Shown: positions 9,014 through 21,955 of the stretch, piece after piece
Layout of the letters: every line of letters begins with the position of its first letter
Position numbering within the stretch: the first letter of the stretch is position 1
Assembly (NCBI GenBank): GCA_000244995.1
Contig: CM001438.1
Span: forward strand, 4,878,096-4,942,095
Reading direction: 5' to 3'
DNA: 64,000 bases
Source: Burkholderiales bacterium JOSHI_001
Lineage (GTDB): Bacteria; Pseudomonadota; Gammaproteobacteria; Burkholderiales; Burkholderiaceae_C
Notes under the pieces: model-generated
Told to the model about the DNA's origin: nothing
Databases searched by the model: none
What the model saw: only the letters and a program-made list of their open reading frames with translations
Translations under genes and position numbers: made by a program

Positions 9014-9831
9014 GGCTTCACCATCATCCTCGTGGCAGCGTCATAGACATAGCCGTTCTTCAGCAGATACCTCACCTCTTCGCCGAACCCCGTCAGCACC
9101 TTGCCCGCACTGTCCTTGAACAGATTGGATCGGCTCAACGGGTCCGTGACCATCAGGATATCGTCTCCGCGGGCAATCGCCTTGTCCAGAAAGGGCTTGT
9201 TGAAGTCCTCCCAGAAATTCTTGGACGCCTTGGCGAGATCATTTTCAACATTCAAGACATTGAAACCACCCGTCTTGGGGCCAAAGTCGCTGCCCTTGGG
9301 CAGCTTCAGTTGATCCTCGATGATGCCCTGCATGTCCTGCTCATAGCGCCCCAGCACCGTCGTCGTCTTGTCCGGGTTCGGCACCAGCGCCGCCCCATTG
9401 CTGGAGCGGTAGTTCGGGCAGGGTGACACCCCTGACTTCACCGGCTTGCTGGCCGATTTTTCTGCCAGTTCCTTCTGCCACTTTTCCAGCGCCTGCTGGA
9501 TTTTGTCGATGTGCGGCGCCAGCTTCTCGTTGCCGCGGAACCGGTCCAGGAACTTGGGAATGTCCAGTTTCTGAACCGCCTCCAGCACCAGCTTCTGGGC
9601 CTTGGGGCCCAGCTTCTTGACCGCCTTGCCGCCCTTGCCGATCAGGTCGCCAACGATGGGGATGGTGGAAATGAGCGACAGGCCCGCCGACAGGTGGTCG
9701 CCTTCGGCGGCGTACCAGGCCGCGTTGGCCAGGTCCGCCGCTTCGCCGTAGCCCGGCACCAGCCCGGCCACGTCCAGCGCGCCGTGGCCGACGTCGGCCC
9801 AGGACCAGTCGAAGTCCTCAGCGTCCGCCAT
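9010..9831 (-). CDS. Polymorphic-toxin-like protein of cassette A, unknown toxin tip
   Basis: The 273-residue protein begins with a hydrophobic, Gly/Ala-rich segment (about 13-62, including DVAGLVPGYGEAADLANA and IPIVGD). This pattern is common just upstream of toxin domains in PAAR/Rhs effectors. A charged linker spans about 65-130. The C-terminal domain (about 145-273) has KTTTVLGRY at 155-163, NVLNV at 191-195 and NKPFLDKAIARGDD at 211-224. G+C drops near residue 150 from about 67% to about 50%, as expected for an exchanged toxin tip. I cannot name the activity. There is no PAAR, VgrG or Rhs part. It overlaps the upstream adaptor by 14 bases and the downstream partner by four. Confidence 0.65.
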   Translation of the reverse strand: MADAEDFDWSWADVGHGALDVAGLVPGYGEAADLANAAWYAAEGDHLSAGLSLISTIPIVGDLIGKGGKAVKKLGPKAQKLVLEAVQKLDIPKFLDRFRGNEKLAPHIDKIQQALEKWQKELAEKSASKPVKSGVSPCPNYRSSNGAALVPNPDKTTTVLGRYEQDMQGIIEDQLKLPKGSDFGPKTGGFNVLNVENDLAKASKNFWEDFNKPFLDKAIARGDDILMVTDPLSRSNLFKDSAGKVLTGFGEEVRYLLKNGYVYDAATRMMVKP

Positions 9832-10099
9832 GGTTGCCGGCAGGCCGGGGTATCGACGCCGCGAACTCGGATCGCGCCGCGATACACAGGTCGCACCAGG
9901 TGTAGACGTCCCGCTCCAGCGTGATGCCCTCGGCCTCGGCCGACCGAACGGCGGTCAGCGCCAGCCGGCGCAGTTCAGCGTCCGAAAAGCCGCGAAACAA
10001 GGCGGGCCAAGACCGCTGCCAATGGCGGGTCAATGCCGATACAAAGCGGTCTTGGGAAAACCTGGCGAACTGGTTCGGATCGAACGCGAGCATGGGCAT
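9818..10099 (-). CDS. Small type VI-adaptor-like protein of cassette A
   Basis: The 93-residue protein is mostly helical. It follows a pattern I associate with small proteins encoded just before type VI effectors: an FV-x-x-L helix, a Pro, then GITLERDVYTW (about 58-68). It aligns over about 55 residues, with one gap, to the 115-residue protein that heads cassette B: FVSAL/FVDRV, the Pro 12 residues later, GITLERDVYTW/GLHSQEGVLRF. It lacks the C-terminal WAHQLLSDPDLP-like end seen in cassette B, so it may be shortened. A role in loading or chaperoning the next protein is inferred. Two ATGs (codons 1 and 3) are possible. Confidence 0.6.
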   Translation of the reverse strand: MPMLAFDPNQFARFSQDRFVSALTRHWQRSWPALFRGFSDAELRRLALTAVRSAEAEGITLERDVYTWCDLCIAARSEFAASIPRPAGNHGGR

Positions 10100-10196
10100 C
10101 GACGAAGGCCGAAAGACCGTTCAGGATACCAGTATTGAACCTCCGCCCCGTTTCACGCCGCGCGGCTCAAATCCAGGCAGGCCTTCAGGCGCGCCG

Positions 10197-11489
10197 CTAC
10201 TTCATGAACCCCGGCAACCACATCGCCAGCACCGGAAATTCCAGCACCAGCACCAGCGCCAGCACCAGCATCAGCACGAACAGCCACACGCCGCGGAAGA
10301 TCTGGCCCAGGCTCACGTTCTTCAGCAGCGCGTTCAGCACGAACAGGTTCATGCCCACCGGCGGCGAGATCAGGCCGATCTGAACCACCAGCACGATCAG
10401 CACGCCGAACCACACTGGGTCGAAGCCCAGTTGCGTGACGATGGGGAAGAACACCGGAATGGTGAGCAGCACCATCGACAGCTCTTCCATGATGGTGCCC
10501 AGCAGCACGTACACCAGCATCATGGCCGCCACCACCGCACGCGGCGGCAGGCCCCAGCGCGTGATGGCGCTGGACAGGTCGGTGGGCATGCTGGTGAAGT
10601 TGATGAAGCTGGAAAACATCATCGCCGCGATCAGGATGGTGAACAGCATGGCCGTGGTGCGGGCGCTTTCCACCAGCACGTCCACCAGGCTGCGCAGCGT
10701 GAGCGCACCGCGCGCCAGCGCGAAGAAGAAGGCGCCCGCCGCGCCGATGCCCGCGCCTTCGGTGGCGGTGAACACGCCGCCGTAGATGCCGCCCAGCACC
10801 ACCACCACCAGCAGCGCCACGCCCCAAATGTTGCGCAGCGCCGTCAGGCGCTCGGCCCAGTTGCTGCGCTCGGCCGCGGGGCCGGCTTCGGGGTCGCGCC
10901 AGGTGACCCAGGCCACGCCCATCATCATCATCGCCGCGCACACCAGGCCGGGAATGACACCGGCCGCGAACAGCTTGCCAATGTGGGTTTCGGTGACGAT
11001 GCCGTAGATGACCATGATGGTGGACGGCGGGATCATGATGCCCAGCGTGCCGCCGGCGGCGATGACGCCGGTGGACAGTGAATCGCTGTAGCCCAGCTTC
11101 TTCATCGACGGGTAGGCCACCTTGGCCATGGTGGCCGCGGTGGCGATGGACGAGCCGCAGATGGCGCCGAAGCCCGCGCAGGCCAGGATGGTGGCGTGGG
11201 CCAACCCGCCGCGCACATGGCCCACGAAGGTGAAGGCGGCGCGGAACAGTTCATGCGCCAGCCCGGCGCGGGCCACGAAGTTGCCCATCAGGATGAACAG
11301 GGGCACCACGCTCAGCGTGTAGGCGAAACCGGACTCGTACACCACCTGGGCTGTGCTGGCCATGGCCGGCTGCCAACCGCGCACCAGGCCCAGGCCGACA
11401 AAGCCGACGAAGCCCATGCCGAAGGCCAGGGGCACACGCAGCAGGGCCAGCAGGAAGACGCCGGCAAAACCGATCAGCGCGTCGGTCAT
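10197..11489 (-). CDS. dctM: TRAP transporter large permease subunit (DctM)
   Basis: The 430-residue protein is the large integral membrane subunit of a tripartite ATP-independent periplasmic transporter, with about 12 hydrophobic segments. Family features include the GGxLGIMIPPS segment (here GGTLGIMIPPSTIMV) and the late IGLISPPVGMNLFV stretch. It catalyses Na+- or H+-driven uptake of an organic acid delivered by DctP. The gene is last in a dctP-dctQ-dctM operon, 10 bases after dctQ. Cassette A starts 97 bases downstream on the same strand and might be read through. Confidence 0.93.
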   Translation of the reverse strand: MTDALIGFAGVFLLALLRVPLAFGMGFVGFVGLGLVRGWQPAMASTAQVVYESGFAYTLSVVPLFILMGNFVARAGLAHELFRAAFTFVGHVRGGLAHATILACAGFGAICGSSIATAATMAKVAYPSMKKLGYSDSLSTGVIAAGGTLGIMIPPSTIMVIYGIVTETHIGKLFAAGVIPGLVCAAMMMMGVAWVTWRDPEAGPAAERSNWAERLTALRNIWGVALLVVVVLGGIYGGVFTATEGAGIGAAGAFFFALARGALTLRSLVDVLVESARTTAMLFTILIAAMMFSSFINFTSMPTDLSSAITRWGLPPRAVVAAMMLVYVLLGTIMEELSMVLLTIPVFFPIVTQLGFDPVWFGVLIVLVVQIGLISPPVGMNLFVLNALLKNVSLGQIFRGVWLFVLMLVLALVLVLEFPVLAMWLPGFMK

Positions 11490-11499
11490 TCAGAAGCTC

Positions 11500-11997
11500 T
11501 CATGTGGCGCCGCCCGGTGTTTCGTCCACGCCGATGTGGTGGTGCGACACCGGCTGCAGCAGCAGCAGCAGGTGCACCAGCGCGGTCACGCCGCACAGCG
11601 CGGCCATCACCATCACAAACGGTCCCTGCGCGATGTGCAGTTGCGCGGTGGTGTCACCCGCGTCCTGCATCTGCACCGCCTTCTGCCACATCAACCAGGC
11701 CAGGGCGCCCAGCGCCACGGCGCACACCGCGTCCACCAGGGCCTGCTGCACGCGCCGCAGCCAGGGCGGCAGCAGCGGGTCCAGCGAGTCGAAGACCACG
11801 TGTTCGCCGTGCAGCGACACCAGCGGCAGCGCCGCGAAGATGACCACCACCATCATCAGCTCGGTCAGTTCCAGCGAACCCGGCACCGACGCCGACAGCA
11901 GCTTGCGCCCCACCACGTCCACCAGGGTCAGGGCCATGATGCCGAAAAGCGCCAGTGCGGCCAGCAGGCCGCACAGCTTGTCCAGAGCGGATCTCAC
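11500..11997 (-). CDS. dctQ: TRAP transporter small permease subunit (DctQ)
   Basis: This 165-residue protein has four hydrophobic segments, as expected for the small TRAP membrane subunit. It starts at a GTG whose frame begins RSALDKLCGLLAALALF, and the LVDVVGRKLL-like segment after the first helix is typical of DctQ. It lies 18 bases after dctP and 10 bases before dctM, completing the transporter. The C-terminal tail is short and cytoplasmic. Confidence 0.9.
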   Translation of the reverse strand: MRSALDKLCGLLAALALFGIMALTLVDVVGRKLLSASVPGSLELTELMMVVVIFAALPLVSLHGEHVVFDSLDPLLPPWLRRVQQALVDAVCAVALGALAWLMWQKAVQMQDAGDTTAQLHIAQGPFVMVMAALCGVTALVHLLLLLQPVSHHHIGVDETPGGAT

Positions 11998-12015
11998 ATC
12001 AGGCGACCGGACACT

Positions 12016-13026
12016 TCACTTCTCGAGCTTGACAATCTCGGCGCGGAACTCGGCCAGCACCTTCTTCGGGTCCTTCATGCCTTTGGCCTCGGCGGCCTTG
12101 GCCCAGCTGTCTTCCAGGCCGGAAGTCTTGTCCTTCACCGCCTTCACGAAGGCGGCATCGGCCTTGGTGAACTGCACGCCGTTGGCCTGCATGAAAGCCA
12201 TGCCACGGCGGTCCACCTTGTCCCAGCCACGGCCCAGCATGCGGGCGGCGAACTCACCGCTCATCTCGTCCACCGCCTTCTTCACGTCGGGCGGCAGCGA
12301 GTCGTACTTGGCCTGGTTCATCATGAAGACGAAGCTGGTGTTGTACAGGCCACCCGGGAAGATGGTGGCGTACTTGATCACCTTGTCGATCTTGAAGCCT
12401 TCCACCGATTCGGCCGGGAACAGCGTGCCGTCCATCACCCCGGTGGACAGCAGTTCATAACTTTCAGGGGCAGGCTTGAGCGTGACGTTCATGCCCATGG
12501 CCTTGGAGATCTCGTTGACCATGCCGCCGCCCACGCGGAACTTCATGCCCTGCAGGTCCTCGGCTTTGGCGATGGGGCGCTTGGTGTTGAACACGATGCC
12601 GGGGCCGTGGGTGAAGACGGCCAGCACCTTCACGCCCTTGTGCTCGTCGGCCATGGCCGGGTTCTTCACATAGGCGCGCTGGAAGGCCACCGACGAAGCT
12701 TCGGAGGAATTGCCCAGGAAGGGAAATTCGGCGAACTGCGTGGTGGCGAAGCGGCCCGGGGTGTAGCCGTGCACCGTGAAGGACAGGTCGGCCAAGCCGT
12801 TCTTCACGGCGTCGAAGGTGCCGGGCGCGGCGGTGACCGCGCGTGGCAGCACATTGCACTTCACCTTGTCGCCGGTCTTGCTGGCCAGCAACTGGCACCA
12901 CTCCTTCTGGGTCTCGGTCAGCGTGTGCGCGGGCGGCACCCAGCTGGACAGGGTGAGCGTCACCTGTGCGGCAGCGGGCAGGGCGGCCCCCAGGCCAAGG
13001 GCAATACAAGTCAGGGCATGGCGCAT
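12016..13026 (-). CDS. dctP: TRAP transporter periplasmic substrate-binding protein (DctP family)
   Basis: The ATG at 13026 is preferred over an in-frame GTG at 13032 because GGAG lies eight bases upstream of it. The 336-residue precursor has a signal peptide ending near AAAQV. The mature protein starts TLTLSSWVPPAHTLTE, typical of DctP-family binding proteins, and has the FRVGGGMV region where the ligand-carboxylate Arg is expected. It captures a carboxylate in the periplasm and hands it to DctQM; the ligand cannot be told from sequence. It is the first gene of the operon, with candidate operators 85-150 bases upstream. Confidence 0.92.
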   Translation of the reverse strand: MRHALTCIALGLGAALPAAAQVTLTLSSWVPPAHTLTETQKEWCQLLASKTGDKVKCNVLPRAVTAAPGTFDAVKNGLADLSFTVHGYTPGRFATTQFAEFPFLGNSSEASSVAFQRAYVKNPAMADEHKGVKVLAVFTHGPGIVFNTKRPIAKAEDLQGMKFRVGGGMVNEISKAMGMNVTLKPAPESYELLSTGVMDGTLFPAESVEGFKIDKVIKYATIFPGGLYNTSFVFMMNQAKYDSLPPDVKKAVDEMSGEFAARMLGRGWDKVDRRGMAFMQANGVQFTKADAAFVKAVKDKTSGLEDSWAKAAEAKGMKDPKKVLAEFRAEIVKLEK

Positions 13027-13110
13027 GAACACAACTCCGGTCGGCAGATTCGAGTGGGGCGATTGTGCGTGAGCCGCTGCACCCCCGGCATGGGCGAAAA
13101 CGCGGGTGAG

Positions 13111-13136
13111 GCACTGTCAACCGAATGCCACAGTGC
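13111..13136. promoter_or_regulatory. Inverted repeat, candidate operator for the TRAP operon
   Basis: GCACTGT at 13111-13117 and ACAGTGC at 13130-13136 are perfect complements with a 12-base spacer, so their centres are 19 bases apart, about two helical turns. The site is 85 bases upstream of the dctP start. This geometry suits a dimeric regulator. The protein is unknown; no regulator gene is next to it. Confidence 0.4.
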
Positions 13137-13157
13137 CCGCGCAGCCTGCGGGTGATT

Positions 13158-13173
13158 CGTGATCTGCGTCACG
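13158..13173. promoter_or_regulatory. CRP/FNR-type palindrome
   Basis: The 16-base site reads CGTGATCTGCGTCACG, which is GTGA-N6-TCAC inside a perfect 5-base inverted repeat. GTGA-N6-TCAC is the core of CRP-family sites. It lies 132 bases upstream of dctP and about 160 upstream of the TPR gene, so it could serve either. Carbon-source control of the transporter is plausible but inferred. Confidence 0.4.
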
Positions 13174-13221
13174 GCGCCACACCCCCCATGCGAGCGCCGC
13201 ATCCCCCCCATAGCGGTGCAG

Positions 13222-13256
13222 GGTGCCTTGCGCCCCCGGACCAGGGGGCAGGCACC
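13222..13256 (+). promoter_or_regulatory. Strong leader hairpin upstream of the TPR gene
   Basis: GGTGCCT (13222-13228) pairs with AGGCACC (13250-13256), and GCCCCC (13232-13237) with GGGGGC (13244-13249). This leaves a 3-base bulge and a 6-base loop: 13 base pairs, mostly G-C, ending 75 bases before the ATG. No T run follows. It may be a leader structure or a processing or protein site. Confidence 0.35.
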
Positions 13257-13331
13257 ACCCGGACCGCGCCCTAGAGTGGCTTCCAGACGGCGGGTTTTGC
13301 GCCCGCTCCAGCTGCCCAGGAGCCCTGTTTC

Positions 13332-13931
13332 ATGTCCTCGAACGCCCCGCACTTTTCCGAGCCGACCGACGCCGAACACACGGCCTTGCCCAGCGGCGGC
13401 ACGCGCGAAGCGCTGCGTCTGGCGGTGCGTCTGCTGGACCTGGCTGAACTGCGCCAGCGCCCGCCCGAGATGGCCCAGGCCCTGTCGCAGGTGGCGCGCT
13501 GCTACAAGGCCCTGGGCGCCTGGGGGCCGGCCGAAAGCTACCTGACCCAGGCGCTGCGCTGGAGCCGCATGCTGGGCAGCGTGGACATGGCGGTGGAACT
13601 GCTGTGCGACCTGGCCGAGGTGCAGTGCAGCCTGGCCGAAGTGCACGACGAAGAAGAAGGCCGCAGCAACCAGGCCGCGCTGGAATGCGCACGTGACCAG
13701 GCCTTCGAAGCCGCCACCCTGGTGCGCCAGGCTTCGGACGCGCACTGGGAAGTGAAGGTGCTGCTGCGCGTGTCCGACGTGCTGGACCGCTGCGGCGACC
13801 ACGACGACGCCATCTCGCTGCAGACCCGCGCGCTGTCGCTGATGAGCGCCGAGGCCAGCGGCTTCGGCGACCTGGCGATGGAACCGGGCGCGGACGCGCT
13901 GCGCTCGCCGGCACCGGTGGCCTTGATGTGA
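13332..13931 (+). CDS. Tetratricopeptide-repeat-like protein
   Basis: The 199-residue cytoplasmic protein has helical repeats of TPR type: about 46-80 (ALSQVARCYKALGAWGPAESYLTQAL), about 85-120, and about 150-185 (VLLRVSDVLDRCGDHDDAISLQTRAL). It has no signal or enzyme motif, so it probably acts as a protein-interaction scaffold. It stands alone between two convergent or divergent units and does not obviously belong to either toxin cassette, although its 3' end faces the cassette B partner gene. Confidence 0.7.
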   Translation: MSSNAPHFSEPTDAEHTALPSGGTREALRLAVRLLDLAELRQRPPEMAQALSQVARCYKALGAWGPAESYLTQALRWSRMLGSVDMAVELLCDLAEVQCSLAEVHDEEEGRSNQAALECARDQAFEAATLVRQASDAHWEVKVLLRVSDVLDRCGDHDDAISLQTRALSLMSAEASGFGDLAMEPGADALRSPAPVALM

Positions 13932-13934
13932 GCC

Positions 13935-13956
13935 CTGCGCTGCGCACGCAGCGCAG
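13935..13956. terminator. Hairpin between convergent genes
   Basis: A perfect 10-bp stem (13935-13944 with 13947-13956, sequence CTGCGCTGCG) lies three bases past the TPR gene stop and seven before the stop of the opposing cassette B partner gene. There is no T tract, so it may only stall or stabilise ends on both strands. Confidence 0.45.
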
Positions 13957-13962
13957 CGGGTG

Positions 13963-14442
13963 CTACTTGTCGCCGATGGACGGGTTCAGGCGCACCGCCT
14001 CGTTCAGCGGCAGCGCCGCCTCGTCGGGCTGGCCGTCGCGCCACATGCGCACGCTGTGGGGCGCATCCTTGGCCCAGCCGCGGTGGCCGGAAGCATCCAC
14101 CGCAGCGCCATCGCGAGGCCGCACAAAACGCACCATGGCGCAGTGCTGGGCCGAAACGAACTTCACGTCCTCTTCATTGCGCCCCGCGCCCTGGCGCAGC
14201 ACCAGGTAACTGGCGTAGTGGCCGTCGGGTGACTTGCCCACCTTGAACAAGGCGCCCGGCGAGTAAGCGCGCTTCTCGCGCACCGGCTCCAGAACCTTCT
14301 TGCGCCCTTGCGCGTCAATCAGGCTGACCTGACGGTAGAACACACCGTCCGGCGCCTGGCCGAAGGCCCCGGTGGCTTCGCGGTCCACATGGCTGAAGCT
14401 GAGCACACAGCCCAGGGCCAGGTGCAGGGTGAAGGGGTCCAT
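13963..14442 (-). CDS. Candidate immunity protein of cassette B
   Basis: The protein has 159 residues from ATG at 14442; a TTG at 14460 would add six. It comes 67 bases after the effector-like gene on the same strand (49 from the TTG), the position of an immunity gene. The sequence is mixed beta/alpha, with VDREATGAFG near the start and SPDGHYASYLVLRQG in the middle. A lysozyme-type toxin acts in the periplasm, so its immunity protein would normally be exported. I see no convincing signal peptide (the DPFTLHLALGCVLSF start is weakly hydrophobic). Either the start is wrong or the role differs. Family not recognised. Confidence 0.5.
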   Translation of the reverse strand: MDPFTLHLALGCVLSFSHVDREATGAFGQAPDGVFYRQVSLIDAQGRKKVLEPVREKRAYSPGALFKVGKSPDGHYASYLVLRQGAGRNEEDVKFVSAQHCAMVRFVRPRDGAAVDASGHRGWAKDAPHSVRMWRDGQPDEAALPLNEAVRLNPSIGDK

Positions 14443-14509
14443 GGGTTGCGCGTCTTTCAATTCAGGAAACCCTGTGAGTGTGCGGCAGCCAGCGCATGTG
14501 GGCGGGAAG

Positions 14510-15835
14510 TCAACCGCAGTCGGGGCAATTGCGCGCAGGGCGCTGCGACGCCAGGCCGTCCGGCTTGGGCGTGTCGCTCAGGCCGGACAGGGCCTTGTTG
14601 CGCTTGGCCCGTGTCTCGGCCACCGGCGCCGCCACCCGGCGCGTGGCGGCATAGCGGTCGGCCAGGATGGGTTCGTACTTGGCGCGCTCTTCGGCCGACC
14701 AGGCCTTGGGGTCCTTGCCGGCCTTGGGATTGGACTGGTAGAACCAGTTCACGGCCGACTGGAACGTGCCCTCGGCCGGTCCGCCGTTGACCGATGAATC
14801 CAGCAGCATCGCCTTGCCGCGCGTCGAGGTGATGAAATCGCCCGCAGCAAATTCGTCCTTGCCCACGTCGATGCCGCGGTCGGTGGCCTGGTGCGCGCGC
14901 TTGATGAAATCGCAGACCTGCTGCTTGCGGAACGCGTCGTCGCGTCCGGCCAGGCGCAGCGGCGCCAAGGCCTTGACCTGGTTGGCATGGCTGGCCGATC
15001 GCAGGTAGGACTGCAGTTGCTCGCCGGTGCGCTTGGTGCCGGCGGCGTCCTTGAAGTAGGTCTTGCCGCCCTCCTCGGTCCAGCCTTGGCTGGCGAACAG
15101 GCGCTGGTAGCTGTCCGGGTCCTTGGCCTTGAAGTCGGCCAGTTGCTGCGTGAATTCGCCGCCGCCGGTGGTGTTCACCGTCTTCTGCATGGCGCCCACG
15201 GTCAGCGCCTGGCTGTCGTAGGACTGCACCGCCTCGAACGAGCCTTCGTTCTCGGACATGGCGGTGATCATGTCCCGCTCTTCGGCCGTGGCACAGCCGT
15301 GAGCGATGAGTTCGTCCCAGCCATTCCATTCGGCCAGCGAGGTGCCATAACAGGGTGAATTGGGCGACAGCGGCGAACTGGGGCCCTTGGTGCCCAGGTA
15401 GTTGACATTGGACACGGCGCTGTCGCAGTTGGTGCCGGAGATGGCGTCCGGGCATTCCGTCACCGGTGCCGCCACCGCCGACTTGCCGTAGATCTTGGGG
15501 TTGTCCTTCTTCAACGCGGCCAGATCGGCCTGCGCGCTGCGCACGCCGTCCGAATCGCCGGCCTCGGCGGCCGTGGCCAGGCGCTGGCGGATGCCCTGTT
15601 CCTTCTGGATCACCGACTGGCCGCTCTCGGCCGACTGGCGGATGTTGCGCAGCCGGTCCTGGGCGTCCGGGTAGGCCGACAGGCTGCCGTCATGGGCCAG
15701 CTTGTCGTCCACGGTCTGCATCGTCTTGTCCAGCGCGTCGGACCGCTTGGCCAGCGCGTCCTGTGCGGCCTGGTTGTCCTTGGCGATTTGTCCCAATTGC
15801 TTGGGCGTGAACGCTGGCGGCGCCTTCACCCCCAC
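14510..15835 (-). CDS. Effector-like protein of cassette B with a lysozyme-type domain
   Basis: The 441-residue protein starts at GTG 15835 (or GTG 15829, which forms a GTGA overlap with the upstream stop). Residues 1-115 are charged and predicted coiled coil. The central domain (about 165-310) carries SENEGSFEAVQSYDSQALT at 194-212, then GAMQKT at 214-219. This NEG-x-x-(D/E)-x-V-x-x-YD-x-x-x-x-T-x-G-x-x-Q pattern is one I associate with lysozyme-like peptidoglycan hydrolases among type VI effectors; Glu197 is the likely catalytic residue. The tail (310-441) is helical and ends NCPDCG. It has no signal peptide, PAAR or VgrG part, so export would need a partner. Confidence 0.65.
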   Translation of the reverse strand: MGVKAPPAFTPKQLGQIAKDNQAAQDALAKRSDALDKTMQTVDDKLAHDGSLSAYPDAQDRLRNIRQSAESGQSVIQKEQGIRQRLATAAEAGDSDGVRSAQADLAALKKDNPKIYGKSAVAAPVTECPDAISGTNCDSAVSNVNYLGTKGPSSPLSPNSPCYGTSLAEWNGWDELIAHGCATAEERDMITAMSENEGSFEAVQSYDSQALTVGAMQKTVNTTGGGEFTQQLADFKAKDPDSYQRLFASQGWTEEGGKTYFKDAAGTKRTGEQLQSYLRSASHANQVKALAPLRLAGRDDAFRKQQVCDFIKRAHQATDRGIDVGKDEFAAGDFITSTRGKAMLLDSSVNGGPAEGTFQSAVNWFYQSNPKAGKDPKAWSAEERAKYEPILADRYAATRRVAAPVAETRAKRNKALSGLSDTPKPDGLASQRPARNCPDCG

Positions 15836-16173
15836 AGCGGCACCCCGTACAGGCGTTGCTCCAGGCCCATCAGCTTCTGCCGCTCGGGCAGATCCGGGTC
15901 GCTCAGCAACTGGTGCGCCCAGGCGAAGGCCCGCGGTTCGTGCACGAAATAGTCGAAGTACATGCTGACGAAGCGCAGCACCCCTTCCTGGCTGTGCAAA
16001 CCGAATTGGCCGGCCTGGTCGATCAGGCCGCGCGCCACACGCCGGCCGGCTTCCAGGTCGGCACCGGCGGCCTCGGGATAGTCGGTCTCCAGGAATTCAA
16101 GCACCCGGTCGACAAACTGGCCCCCGGCGGCGGTGGACATGGCGCCCAACTGCGCCGATGTGATTGTCAGCAT
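15826..16173 (-). CDS. Small type VI-adaptor-like protein of cassette B
   Basis: The 115-residue helical protein has FVDRVLEFLETDYP (20-33), GLHSQEGVLRFVSMYFDYF and then WAHQLLSDPDLP near residue 85. This layout matches small proteins often encoded directly before type VI effectors, and it aligns with the 93-residue head protein of cassette A. It overlaps the effector-like gene by 10 bases, so translation is coupled. The uvrA stop lies 67 bases upstream on the same strand. A role as effector chaperone or loader is inferred from context. Confidence 0.6.
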   Translation of the reverse strand: MLTITSAQLGAMSTAAGGQFVDRVLEFLETDYPEAAGADLEAGRRVARGLIDQAGQFGLHSQEGVLRFVSMYFDYFVHEPRAFAWAHQLLSDPDLPERQKLMGLEQRLYGVPLWG

Positions 16174-16240
16174 GCACCCCCCGTAACGGGCCTGTGGCCC
16201 GCTGATTTGGCCAACATTATGGGGCTGCGCCCGACGGACT

Positions 16241-21877
<5,637 letters not shown>

Positions 21878-21955
21878 GACTGGGATTCCCCAAGGGCAAG
21901 GCGGAACATTCTAGGGACCGGTCCGATTGCCGCGCGGCATCGCGGCGAAAGGCCT

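Larger units (their letters stand above)
13027..13331. other. Divergent regulatory region between dctP and the TPR gene
   Basis: These 305 bases hold no gene. They separate the leftward TRAP operon from the rightward TPR gene. They contain an inverted repeat with 7-base arms, a CRP/FNR-type palindrome and a strong leader hairpin, listed separately. I find no convincing paired -35/-10 hexamers for either direction. Confidence 0.6.

Noticed and set aside
16187-16201. CGGGCC-TGT-GGCCCG hairpin after uvrA as a terminator
   Set aside because: The stem has six pairs with no T run on either strand; read-through into cassette B remains possible.
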